Assembly: GCA_004293295.1 (NCBI GenBank)
Contig: RDYC01000244.1
Coordinates: 1-12,343 of the forward strand
Length of the DNA: 12,343 nt
Origin: Bacteroidota bacterium
GTDB lineage: Bacteria > Bacteroidota > Bacteroidia > UKL13-3
Direction of reading: 5' to 3'
Positions 1 through 7,219 of the stretch are shown here, one piece after another. The notes beneath the pieces are model-generated. The model saw nothing but the letters and a program-made list of their open reading frames with translations, did not search any database and had not been told where the DNA came from. Position 1 is the first letter of the stretch; each line of letters starts with the position of its first letter. A program made the translations under genes and the position numbers.

Positions 1-335
1 ATTGGCTGAATATATTGCAGTACCAGGTGCAACGTCCAAAAATACAAAGGCGGGTGTAAATCTGTTTGCACCAAATCAGGGGCAATGCGCTCAAAAGCAC
101 CTTGTTTAATTGTAAAAAATGATTGCCAATCCTCTACCCCACTTATTTTTCCATACAATCCCCCCTGCTTATTTACTTGCTCATACAACCCTTGATTGCC
201 TGTAGCGCATAAATAGGCTATCGTTTCATCGCCAGTTGGCATAAGCTTTACCTGATATACGTAACCATAAACCAATAGGCTAAGTATAACAGCGCAAAAC
301 AAGATAATACCTGACCTATTTTTAGCTTCCGCCAT
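1..335 (-). CDS. Membrane glycosyltransferase of the PMT/ArnT-like (GT-C) type, N-terminal part only
   Basis: The gene starts at the ATG on the minus strand at 335 and stays open for 111 codons until the window ends, so only its N-terminus is visible. Residues about 9-27 form one hydrophobic membrane segment. It is followed by a loop containing PTGDET and then, near residue 95, DLHPPLYFW. An acidic GDE-type motif after the first membrane helix followed by an H-P-P-L-Y motif is the usual signature of lipid-linked-sugar-dependent GT-C glycosyltransferases (PMT_2 / GT39-GT83-like), integral membrane enzymes that move a sugar from a polyprenyl carrier to an extracytoplasmic acceptor. The acceptor cannot be told from this fragment. 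It is transcribed divergently from the hydrolase at 545. Unlike the glycosyltransferase at 8602-9972, the acidic motif is present here. The family call is an inference from short motifs. Confidence 0.7.
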   Translation of the reverse strand, partial: MAEAKNRSGIILFCAVILSLLVYGYVYQVKLMPTGDETIAYLCATGNQGLYEQVNKQGGLYGKISGVEDWQSFFTIKQGAFERIAPDLVQTDLHPPLYFWTLHLVLQYIQP

Positions 336-448
336 TTTGTAACAATTATTAGCGGGTGAATTTACATTTAATTGTTGATAATTGGATTTTTTGGAAAGGT
401 GTTCCACGGCTAAAAAAAACCACAACTCACTAAATAACAAAGCTTAAA

Positions 449-472
449 ACTATCAACATGGGTGTTGATAGT
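449..472. promoter_or_regulatory. Perfect 10-bp inverted repeat with 4-nt loop in a divergent intergenic region
   Basis: The arms ACTATCAACA (449-458) and TGTTGATAGT (463-472) are exact reverse complements around the loop TGGG. Another TGTTGATA lies at 373-380. There is no T-run after it on the plus strand, and no gene ends into it from either side, so it does not look like an intrinsic terminator. Its place between divergent starts at 335 and 545 fits an operator or a leader-RNA hairpin for the hydrolase gene. Which of these applies cannot be told. Confidence 0.5.
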
Positions 473-544
473 ATGTAGTAAGGTTGTATATATGTTCCCT
501 AAAGGATGTCCGTTATTTGAAAACACGATTAACAAAAAGTTTAC

Positions 545-1225
545 ATGCAACTCACATACTTAGGTCATTCTTGTTTTTTACTGGAAACATCCGGTAAAAA
601 ATTGGTTTTCGATCCATTTATCAGGCCCAATGAATTGGCGGCAAATATCCGATTTGAGGAGTTGCAAGCCGATTATATATTGGTATCGCATGGACACGAA
701 GACCATACTGCTGATTTGCTTGACTTGGCTAACATAACCAAGGCGAAAGTAATTGCCAGTTGGGAAATACAAGTTTGGTTAAATAAGCATGGCGTAACAA
801 ACACCCATCCTATGAATATTGGCGGTAAATGGCGTTTTGACGACATATTGATTCATATGGTGTTTGCTGCTCACTCCAGTTCATTGGCTGATGGGAGTTA
901 TGCCGGTATTGCCGCAGGATTTGTTATTGAAACAGCTGATAAGTGTTTGTATTACGCTGGTGATACAGCCTTGCATACAGATATGAAACTATTGGCTGAT
1001 AAATTTAACTTAACAGCAGCATTGTTGCCCATTGGCGATAACTTCACCATGGGTTATGAAGACGCCTGTAAAGCTGCGTCATTTATTGGTTGCGACAACA
1101 TTATAGCCATGCATTTTGATACATTTGGTTATATTAAAGTTCCGCACGATGATGCCCAGGCTCATTTTAATAAACATGGTAAAACACTTACCATACCTGC
1201 CATTGGCAGTACTATAACAATTTAA
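545..1225 (+). CDS. UPF0173-type metal-dependent hydrolase (metallo-beta-lactamase fold)
   Basis: This 226-residue protein has the length and layout of the UPF0173 family of small cytoplasmic metallo-beta-lactamase-fold hydrolases. The opening MQLTYLGHSCFLLE is typical of the family. The metal-binding motif HGHEDH is at residues 49-54, a further histidine sits in FAAHSS, the bridging aspartate in YAGDT, and a C-terminal histidine in AMHFDTF. All expected zinc ligands therefore seem present. The physiological substrate of the family is not established. The gene begins a plus-strand block: parA starts 27 bp after its stop, so co-transcription with parA is plausible. The ATG at 545 is chosen because the conserved N-terminus begins exactly there. 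No clear Shine-Dalgarno or consensus TAnnTTTG box is seen upstream. Confidence 0.88.
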   Translation: MQLTYLGHSCFLLETSGKKLVFDPFIRPNELAANIRFEELQADYILVSHGHEDHTADLLDLANITKAKVIASWEIQVWLNKHGVTNTHPMNIGGKWRFDDILIHMVFAAHSSSLADGSYAGIAAGFVIETADKCLYYAGDTALHTDMKLLADKFNLTAALLPIGDNFTMGYEDACKAASFIGCDNIIAMHFDTFGYIKVPHDDAQAHFNKHGKTLTIPAIGSTITI

Positions 1226-1252
1226 ACATAGCGATTAGAAAGAAAGCATAAC

Positions 1253-2056
1253 ATGGGAAAGATTATTTCAGTTGTAAATCAAAAAGGGGGTGTTGGCAAA
1301 ACCACCACTGCCGTTAACTTGGCAGCAAGTTTAGCCGTATTAGAATATAAGGTGTTAGTGGTAGATGCCGACCCGCAAGCGAACACCACTTCGCACTTGG
1401 GTTTCGACCCTAAAAATGTGCAGCTTGGTTTGTATGAGGTATTGATTAATGATAATTCAGCTAGAGAATCCATTGTTAAAACGGAAGTTGATTATTTGGA
1501 TTTACTACCCTCTAATATTGATTTGGTTGGAGCCGAAATAGAATTGATTAATACACCGAACCGAGAGCGTGTGCTTCGTCATGCGTTAGATCCGATAAAA
1601 AAGGATTATGACTTTATTATTATTGATTGCTCGCCTTCATTGGGCATCATTACTACCAACTCTTTAACAGCAAGCGATAGTGTAATTATTCCTGTTCAAT
1701 GCGAGTATTTCGCATTAGAGGGCTTAGGCAAACTATTAAACACTATTAAAATTGTGCAAAGCAGCCTAAATCCTGAGTTGCAGATTGAGGGCTTGTTGCT
1801 AACCATGTATGATATGCGTTTACGTTTGAGCAATCAGGTGGTTGAAGAAGTAAAGATGCATTTCCAACAAATGGTATTTGATACCATTATACAGCGAAAC
1901 ACCCGATTAAGCGAAGCACCGAGCTTTGGCAAGCCTGTTATTGCTTACGATGCCGAGTGCAAAGGCACCATCAATTACTTGAATTTGGCAAAAGAGTTGT
2001 TGCAAAAAAATGGTTTAACCACCACCAATGCATTCGAGTCGTCTGCTTTAAATTAA
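1253..2056 (+). CDS. parA: Chromosome-partitioning ATPase ParA (Soj type)
   Basis: This 267-residue P-loop ATPase has the deviant Walker A motif KGGVGKTT at residues 11-18, with the signature lysine K11 as well as K16. It is followed by VVDADPQANTT, the Walker A' region of the ParA/MinD family, and by IIIDCSPSLG in the Walker B region. There is no N-terminal DNA-binding domain, so it matches small chromosomal ParA/Soj rather than large plasmid ParA. Such proteins bind DNA nonspecifically as ATP dimers, and ParB stimulates their ATPase to move the origin region. parB follows directly downstream, as expected. An A/G-rich stretch (AGAAAGAAAG) lies about 10 nt before the ATG. In Bacteroidota this gene commonly precedes parB, DUF5683, dapB and lepB, which is the order seen here. 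Confidence 0.96.
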   Translation: MGKIISVVNQKGGVGKTTTAVNLAASLAVLEYKVLVVDADPQANTTSHLGFDPKNVQLGLYEVLINDNSARESIVKTEVDYLDLLPSNIDLVGAEIELINTPNRERVLRHALDPIKKDYDFIIIDCSPSLGIITTNSLTASDSVIIPVQCEYFALEGLGKLLNTIKIVQSSLNPELQIEGLLLTMYDMRLRLSNQVVEEVKMHFQQMVFDTIIQRNTRLSEAPSFGKPVIAYDAECKGTINYLNLAKELLQKNGLTTTNAFESSALN

Positions 2057-2120
2057 TCACCACCCAATTTAACAACCTTAACTAGTTACCGTTTTGAGTA
2101 CTGCAATAAAAACAAAAGAA

Positions 2121-3023
2121 ATGAGCAACCCGCGTAAAAATGCATTAGGCAGAGGATTAAGTGCCTTGTTAGAAAATGCAAATACAGATATTACCAATAC
2201 CAGTGTGGAAGCCAAACCGGCCAATTCCATTAGCGAGGTACTAATTAGCCAAATTCAGGCCAATCCTTTTCAGCCCAGAACGGCATTTGAAGAAACCGCT
2301 TTACAAGAATTGGCTAATTCCATTAAAATACATGGCGTTATTCAACCCATTACTATTCGCAAAATGGGTTACGATAGCTACCAAATTATTTCAGGAGAGC
2401 GCAGAACCCGCGCCAGTATACTGGCCGGATTAACCAAAATACCTGCCTATATTAGGGTAGCAAACGACCAAGAAATGCTTGAAATGGCATTGATTGAAAA
2501 CATCCAACGGGAGGAGTTAAATCCAATTGAAATAGGATTGAGTTACAAACGCCTGATGGAAGAATGTAACCTGAAACAGGATGAGGTTGGTGAACGTGTT
2601 GGTAAAAACCGCAGTACCGTAAATAATTATTTGCGCCTCTTAAAACTTTCTGACACTATTCAGCTGGCCCTTAAGGAAGGCAAAATCAGCATGGGACATG
2701 CCCGGGCGATTATTAATGTGGAAGATCCTAAAAAACAAGAATGGATGCTGGAGCAAATGCTTAGTAATGAGTTGAGCGTTCGTTCAGTAGAAAACCTGGT
2801 AAGAGAGGAACAAACAAAAACCCAGCCTAAAGCCGGCAAAGTGCCAGTAAAAGTTGATAAATCGGAGCTTATCTTGAGTTACCAACAAAGTTTAAGCGAG
2901 CGCTTTAATGCTAAAATCAGCATCAAAACTGATGACAAAGGTAGGGGCAATATTAAAATCCCTTTCCGCTCTCAGGCTGAATTGCAGCGCATACTTGATC
3001 TTATTCAATTGGAAGAGAACTAA
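2121..3023 (+). CDS. parB: Chromosome-partitioning protein ParB (CTP-dependent clamp)
   Basis: The product is a 300-residue ParB. The start is set at the ATG at 2121 because the typical ParB opening (MSNPRKNALGRGLSALLEN) begins there. A TTG at 2094 would add nine residues and cannot be excluded. The N-terminal domain contains NPFQPR and the CTP-binding GERR motif (ISGERRTRAS), followed by the conserved ALIENIQREELNPIE. A central helix-turn-helix (QDEVGERVGKNRSTVNNYLRLL) would bind parS. The C-terminal part (GNIKIPF to the end) resembles the short dimerisation domain. A basic linker at about residues 236-252 separates the last two. ParB loads on parS, slides as a CTP clamp and stimulates ParA. 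No complete parS was found in the window. Confidence 0.95.
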   Translation: MSNPRKNALGRGLSALLENANTDITNTSVEAKPANSISEVLISQIQANPFQPRTAFEETALQELANSIKIHGVIQPITIRKMGYDSYQIISGERRTRASILAGLTKIPAYIRVANDQEMLEMALIENIQREELNPIEIGLSYKRLMEECNLKQDEVGERVGKNRSTVNNYLRLLKLSDTIQLALKEGKISMGHARAIINVEDPKKQEWMLEQMLSNELSVRSVENLVREEQTKTQPKAGKVPVKVDKSELILSYQQSLSERFNAKISIKTDDKGRGNIKIPFRSQAELQRILDLIQLEEN

Positions 3024-3053
3024 ACAAAGTGCCTATTCACCTTTAAACCTTTG

Positions 3054-3087
3054 TTTTGTAATTATTTGGGGTAATTCATTACCTTTG
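3054..3087 (+). promoter_or_regulatory. Bacteroidota-type promoter (TTTTG - 21 bp - TACCTTTG) abutting a start codon
   Basis: TACCTTTG at 3080-3087 matches the Bacteroidota -7 consensus TAnnTTTG exactly. TTTTG at 3054-3058 supplies a -33 element at 21 bp spacing, inside the reported 17-23 range. The ATG of the next gene is at 3095, so the transcript would have a leader of only a few bases or none. Confidence 0.6.
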
Positions 3088-3094
3088 CGGCTAC

Positions 3095-3739
3095 ATGTTT
3101 GGCAAACTGCACTTCTTATTGTTTTATTCCATTTTGCTCTTGTTGAGTGCTGATGTGTGTGCGCAAATTGGCCCTATAAACGATAGTGCCATAACGGTTA
3201 CTCCGGGTTATAAAACTACTAATGATGATCAACCTGCCCTCAGGCCATCATCTAAAAGCACATCACCAGCCAAAAAAGACAGTTTATCTTCACTTAAGCA
3301 CTCCCCTAAAAGAGCCACTTTACTTTCGGTTTGTTTACCCGGTGCCGGACAAGTATATAACAAGAAATACTGGAAAGTGCCTGTTATATATGCTGCTGCC
3401 GGTGCAGCCTTATACGGTGCCTTATGGAACAACAAGTATTACCAAGAGTTTAAGAAACAATATGCGTTTAGGGTTGAAAACGGATTTAGTGAAGACCCTT
3501 ACTATAGTCAGTTTCAAGAACCAACTTTAAAAAGCAACCGGGATTATTATCACAAAAACAGGGATTTATCGTACATATTGTTAGGGGCAACTTATATCTT
3601 GCAAATTGTTGATGCCGCGGTTGACGCTCACTTTTATGATTTTAAAATCACGGAAGACCTTTCAATGCATGTACAACCTCAACTTTATTGGGTTTCATCA
3701 ACAGCACAAACACACTTATCAATTACATTAAAGTTTTAA
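3095..3739 (+). CDS. DUF5683 family membrane protein with signal peptide
   Basis: This is a 214-residue protein of unknown function. Residues 1-23 look like a signal peptide (hydrophobic core LLFYSILLLLS, probable cleavage after VCA before Q24). A low-complexity Ser/Lys/Pro linker follows to about residue 70. The conserved domain then begins with SPKRATLLSVCLPGAGQVYNKKYWK, the hallmark of DUF5683, followed by a membrane segment (VIYAAAGAALYGALW), a charged loop rich in Tyr and Lys, and a second membrane segment around YILLGATYILQIVDAAVDAHFYDF. The Gly-rich LPGAGQ.YN..YWK motif resembles that of TM2-like small membrane proteins. The gene sits between parB and dapB, as is common in Bacteroidota, but has its own promoter box. 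Its role is unknown; an envelope function is only inferred from the predicted location. Confidence 0.87.
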   Translation: MFGKLHFLLFYSILLLLSADVCAQIGPINDSAITVTPGYKTTNDDQPALRPSSKSTSPAKKDSLSSLKHSPKRATLLSVCLPGAGQVYNKKYWKVPVIYAAAGAALYGALWNNKYYQEFKKQYAFRVENGFSEDPYYSQFQEPTLKSNRDYYHKNRDLSYILLGATYILQIVDAAVDAHFYDFKITEDLSMHVQPQLYWVSSTAQTHLSITLKF

Positions 3740-3776
3740 AAAATGGAGAATAAGTGTATATTTACTCAACCTAAAA

Positions 3777-3784
3777 TACTTTTG
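3777..3784 (+). promoter_or_regulatory. Candidate -7 box TACTTTTG upstream of dapB
   Basis: TACTTTTG fits TAnnTTTG exactly and lies 50 bp before the dapB ATG. No convincing TTG -33 element is present at the expected 17-23 bp spacing, so the promoter call is tentative. Confidence 0.4.
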
Positions 3785-3834
3785 TTTTACAGTTAATGCA
3801 CTAAAGCATAACAGATAATGCATACGCTCAATAT

Positions 3835-4578
3835 ATGAAAATAGCTCTATTAGGATATGGTAAAATGGGCAAAGCCATTGAAAAAATTGCCATAGCAAAA
3901 GGACACAGCATTGTATATAAAGTAAGCCTAGAAAATGCATTTGACTTTATGCCAATTAGTTTGGAAAACGTTGATGTGGCCATAGATTTTAGCATGCCGG
4001 ATGCTGCAGTGGAAAATATCCTAAAGTGCTTTGAGGCTAAGGTACCTATTGTTGTTGGCACAACAGGATGGTACGATCAATTTGATGAAATTAAGGAGAA
4101 ATGTTTGAATGAAGGGCAAAGCATGGTGCACAGTACCAACTACAGCATTGGTGTAAACATTTTTTATAAGCTGAATAAAATTCTTGCTAAAATGATGGCT
4201 GGCTTGGATGATTATGATGTGATGATTGAAGAAATTCACCATACGGAAAAAAAGGATCATCCCAGCGGAACTGCCATAACCTTGGCCAATCAAATTTTAG
4301 CCGAAAATCAACAAAAAACAAGCTATAAGGGTAGGTTGGTTTATCAGGCAAACACCCCATCGCAAAGTTTAAAACCCAATGAATTGTTAATTGAATCAAA
4401 ACGTATTGCTGATGTAACCGGAGATCATTTTGTAAAATATGAATCGGTTATTGACGGTATAGAAATACGCCACGTGGCCAAATCGCGTTATGGCTTTGCC
4501 AAGGGTGCAATTATGGCTGCCGAATGGATTATCGGGAAAAAAGGCATTTATTCGATGGAAGATATTTTAAAGCTTTAA
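3835..4578 (+). CDS. dapB: 4-hydroxy-tetrahydrodipicolinate reductase
   Basis: This 247-residue enzyme reduces hydroxy-tetrahydrodipicolinate with NAD(P)H in the lysine/diaminopimelate pathway and so feeds both protein synthesis and peptidoglycan cross-links. The nucleotide-binding motif LGYGKMGKAIE is at residues 6-16. GTTGW is at 75-79. The substrate and catalytic region EEIHHTEKKDHPSGTA spans 132-147, with the family's catalytic His (135/136) and Lys (139/140) and the PSGTA loop that holds the substrate carboxylate. IRHVAKSRYGFAKGA near the C-terminus is also typical. The length matches Bacteroidota DapB, which is slightly shorter than the E. coli protein. The ATG at 3835 begins directly before the Rossmann fold. 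A six-codon reading frame upstream (ATG at 3818) ends with a TGA overlapping this ATG. Confidence 0.95.
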   Translation: MKIALLGYGKMGKAIEKIAIAKGHSIVYKVSLENAFDFMPISLENVDVAIDFSMPDAAVENILKCFEAKVPIVVGTTGWYDQFDEIKEKCLNEGQSMVHSTNYSIGVNIFYKLNKILAKMMAGLDDYDVMIEEIHHTEKKDHPSGTAITLANQILAENQQKTSYKGRLVYQANTPSQSLKPNELLIESKRIADVTGDHFVKYESVIDGIEIRHVAKSRYGFAKGAIMAAEWIIGKKGIYSMEDILKL

Positions 4579-4665
4579 TCCACTTAACTAGTAAACAAAC
4601 CACTTATCAAAATTTCGTAATAACAGTGCTTCCACAGCGTTTTTACTCCAAAATACATTTCAATA

Positions 4666-5940
4666 ATGACTGAAAATAAAACAAGGCCTTCTTACATTGT
4701 ACTATTTTTTGCCCTGCTAAATACACGTGAGCGCAAAAGTTTTTACTTAATGAGTGGTATTAACCTCTTCTTTTTTATAGTAATGAGTTTTGTGGCTGGT
4801 GCTTCTATGCTTACCAATACTCTTTTCTTTTTGCTCATTCAAGTTTCTATTATCGGTTATTATGTTTTTATCAATCTTTTCCCACGTAAAACCAAATCGC
4901 GCGAGTGGATTGATGCCATTGCATTTGCCGTAGTAGCAGCAACATTAATCCGCACCTTTTTTATTGAAGCCTATACTATCCCAACCTCTTCTATGGAAAA
5001 ATCGCTGTTAGTTGGTGATTTTTTATTTGTTAGTAAGGTAAATTATGGAGCAAGGGCACCTATTACGCCTATTAGCTTTCCTTTTGCCCACAACACGTTA
5101 CCGGGGGTGGGTTCCAAGTCGTACGTTGAGTGGCCAAGCATGCCTTATTTTAGGTTACCTGGGTTTCAAAAAATAAAAAATAACGATGTGGTGGTGTTTA
5201 ATTACCCAGCAGAAGATGGTAGGCCCTTGGATAAAAAAGAAAATTACATCAAACGTTGTTTAGGTATTGCAGGTGATAGCCTATCAGTAGTGGATCAACA
5301 GGTTTTTGTGAATGGTTTAGCGGCAGAAAACCCACCTAAAATGCAGTTTAGGTATTACGTGCAAACTGATGGTACTTTTGATAACCGCTTAATTAAAAGA
5401 CATGATATTACAGAGGGTGGGCCAACCAGCCCTAACGGAGATTTTGATTTAACCCTAACTAATGCAGCGGTGGCCGATTTAAAAAGCCAAAGTTGGGTAA
5501 AAAAGATTGATAACACCTTGCAAGCAAAAGGTGCCGGTGCCCATTATATTTTCCCCTTTAGAGAAACCCTTGGTTGGAACGTAGATAACTTTGGACCCAT
5601 CTACATTCCCAAAGCAGGAGATGTGATTACCTTAGATACTGTAACTTATTATATTTATGAACGCGCTATTAAGGTATATGAAAACAACCCGACACTGGTT
5701 ATGCGCAACAAAAAAGTTTATTTAAACGAACAGGAGATTACTTCTTATACGTTTAAACAAAACTATTATTTCATGATGGGCGATAACCGCCATAATTCAG
5801 CTGACTCGCGCTTTTGGGGATTTGTGCCAGAAGACCACATTGTGGGTAAAGCTTTGTTTACCTGGATGAGTTTAGACCCAAATGAAACCAACTTGTTTAA
5901 AAAAATTCGCTGGAACAGGTTGTTTAGGGGGATTAAGTAG
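4666..5940 (+). CDS. lepB: Signal peptidase I
   Basis: This 424-residue membrane protease removes signal peptides from exported proteins. The N-terminus has hydrophobic stretches at about residues 25-45 and 50-72, and a third at about 84-102 leading into the catalytic domain. The nucleophile motif IPTSSMEKSLLVGD puts the catalytic serine at 109, immediately before Met110. The general base lysine is K196 in NYIKRCLGIAGDS. The conserved box MMGDNRHNSADSRFWG is near residues 374-389. All family-defining residues are present. It is longer than E. coli LepB (324 residues) because of the extra N-terminal membrane segments and an insertion between the lysine box and the GDNR box, which is common in Bacteroidota. 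It is the last gene of the plus-strand block, 87 bp after dapB. No strong intrinsic terminator is seen after it. Confidence 0.95.
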   Translation: MTENKTRPSYIVLFFALLNTRERKSFYLMSGINLFFFIVMSFVAGASMLTNTLFFLLIQVSIIGYYVFINLFPRKTKSREWIDAIAFAVVAATLIRTFFIEAYTIPTSSMEKSLLVGDFLFVSKVNYGARAPITPISFPFAHNTLPGVGSKSYVEWPSMPYFRLPGFQKIKNNDVVVFNYPAEDGRPLDKKENYIKRCLGIAGDSLSVVDQQVFVNGLAAENPPKMQFRYYVQTDGTFDNRLIKRHDITEGGPTSPNGDFDLTLTNAAVADLKSQSWVKKIDNTLQAKGAGAHYIFPFRETLGWNVDNFGPIYIPKAGDVITLDTVTYYIYERAIKVYENNPTLVMRNKKVYLNEQEITSYTFKQNYYFMMGDNRHNSADSRFWGFVPEDHIVGKALFTWMSLDPNETNLFKKIRWNRLFRGIK

Positions 5941-6016
5941 TGGTTCTTAAACGATTCTTGCTCCACAATTCAATCATCAATTTCTATAGAAAAAGTACCC
6001 AGCAACCATTATTGAA

Positions 6017-6056
6017 CGGATATCTTCGGATATTTACGAATAAATACGAATACAAA
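6017..6056. repeat. Four degenerate 10-bp tandem units (CGRATA-type)
   Basis: Units start at 6017, 6027, 6037 and 6047: CGGATATCTT, CGGATATTTA, CGAATAAATA and CGAATACAAA. They share CGRATA followed by an A/T-rich tail. They lie in the 232-bp gap between the convergent ends of lepB and the asparaginase gene. No terminator-like stem with a T-run is visible in that gap. Confidence 0.45.
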
Positions 6057-6172
6057 TTGTTTTCTTTCCAATCTTAAGAGCGTGTTTGCATATATCATAC
6101 ACACCAACACCTAATACGTAATATGCATTATCAGGCAAACAATATTAAATAAGTGGTACAACTGCAAGAAAA

Positions 6173-7219
6173 CTACACCAATTTATTATCGGTTGCCATC
6201 ACCTTTAACGCTTCCAATAAATTGTTGTTTACCTTTATTTCCCCAGTTACCAACTGGTTAAAGTTTTTTAGTTCACTTGTTTGATAATGTTGTAATGGTT
6301 GCAATTGCTCAGCCGAAAACAATCCAACAGCTTCAACAATGGCTTGAGCAATATTGTATTGAGGCAACATTTTGCCATCATCAATTTTAATGCACACTCC
6401 CCATTTTTGCTGAGTAAAACTCATGCAAAAAATGCCTTCTGCTCCTGTTTTTCCAATAATTGCAGGGGCTGTTATGTTCATCATATCTGTGCAATACCTT
6501 TTGGTTCCGGCAACCATAAATGGGTATTGGCTCACTGCTTCTATCACCACTTTACAGGCTTCTTGTAAAGCGGGTTCAAATGCTGCAGGAGCACTTAAGT
6601 TTTTATAGGCAATGGCCTGGTTAATTACCGGTACACTAAAAATGGGCGCACTGCAACCATCCAATGCCGTAACCATTTGTTCTTTGGGGTATTCAAAAAA
6701 TCGCGCACACAAATCCATTATCAATTGTTGCAACGGATGCCGTGGGTTGATGTAATCTTCAACAGGCCATCCTTTAAGTACGCACATGGCCAACATGCCA
6801 GCATGTTTACCACTGCAATTGTTGTGAATGTGCTGGGGTTTAGCATCTGCTTTAATTAGTGCATTGGCTTCCTTTTTACCACTGGGGTATTGCGGCCCAC
6901 AATTTAAATATTCAGCCGTTAACCCAATTTTATGCAATATGCTTGCTACAACCCGCAAGTGCTCTGCTTCTGCGTTGTGTGAGCCACACATTACGGCAAT
7001 TTCTTCCAGTGTAAAACCAAATTTTTGTATGCCTCCATGTTGTATTAATGGAAGTACTTGTAACAGTTTCATGGCGCTGCGTGGGTAACAGACTTGATTG
7101 ATGTTACCAAGGCTAAACAACACCTGATTGTTTTCATCAACAATACATACCACACCGCGGTGAAAACTTTCCAATACACCTCCCCGATAAATGTCAACCA
7201 ATATTGGATTCTCCATCAT
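6173..7219 (-). CDS. L-asparaginase of the thermolabile/ReAV type (PF06089 family)
   Basis: This 348-residue protein belongs to the asparaginase II family typified by the Rhizobium etli enzymes, unrelated to E. coli AnsA/AnsB, and would hydrolyse asparagine to aspartate and ammonia in the cytoplasm. The residues reported for R. etli ReAV are recognisable at matching positions: Ser48 and Lys51 in PRSAMK, Ser80 in CGSHN, Cys135 and Lys138 in NNCSGKHAGML, and Cys189 in DGCS. Cys243 (GTKRYCTDMM) and Lys257 (GKTGAEG) correspond to ReAV Cys249 and Lys263 with a six-residue offset. The SxxK pair and the Cys/Lys zinc site are therefore intact and an active enzyme is expected. No signal peptide is seen. 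The ATG at 7219 overlaps the TGA of the gene at 7216-8496 (ATGA), implying translational coupling. A second ATG is the next codon. Confidence 0.9.
   Translation of the reverse strand: MMENPILVDIYRGGVLESFHRGVVCIVDENNQVLFSLGNINQVCYPRSAMKLLQVLPLIQHGGIQKFGFTLEEIAVMCGSHNAEAEHLRVVASILHKIGLTAEYLNCGPQYPSGKKEANALIKADAKPQHIHNNCSGKHAGMLAMCVLKGWPVEDYINPRHPLQQLIMDLCARFFEYPKEQMVTALDGCSAPIFSVPVINQAIAYKNLSAPAAFEPALQEACKVVIEAVSQYPFMVAGTKRYCTDMMNITAPAIIGKTGAEGIFCMSFTQQKWGVCIKIDDGKMLPQYNIAQAIVEAVGLFSAEQLQPLQHYQTSELKNFNQLVTGEIKVNNNLLEALKVMATDNKLV

Noticed and set aside
400..415. Possible parS site (TGTTCCACG followed by GCTAAAA)
   Set aside because: The left half resembles parS (consensus TGTTTCACGTGAAACA) with one change, but the right half does not mirror it; about 11 of 16 positions match. 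I would not call it a parS without ParB-binding data or a repeated motif elsewhere.
2094..2120. TTG start for parB giving nine extra residues
   Set aside because: The usual ParB N-terminus begins at the ATG at 2121 and the nine extra residues look unlike the family; an ATG start is preferred.
4021..4399. Minus-strand open frames opposite dapB
   Set aside because: They overlap conserved dapB coding sequence and show no recognisable domain or start context.
4466..4481. CACGTG-centred palindrome as a parS candidate
   Set aside because: Only the central CACGTG matches parS and the outer positions do not. It lies in the conserved IRHVAKSR coding segment of dapB, which explains the bases.
5941..6172. 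Intrinsic terminator between convergent lepB and asparaginase genes
   Set aside because: No GC-rich stem followed by a T-run was found on either strand in this gap.
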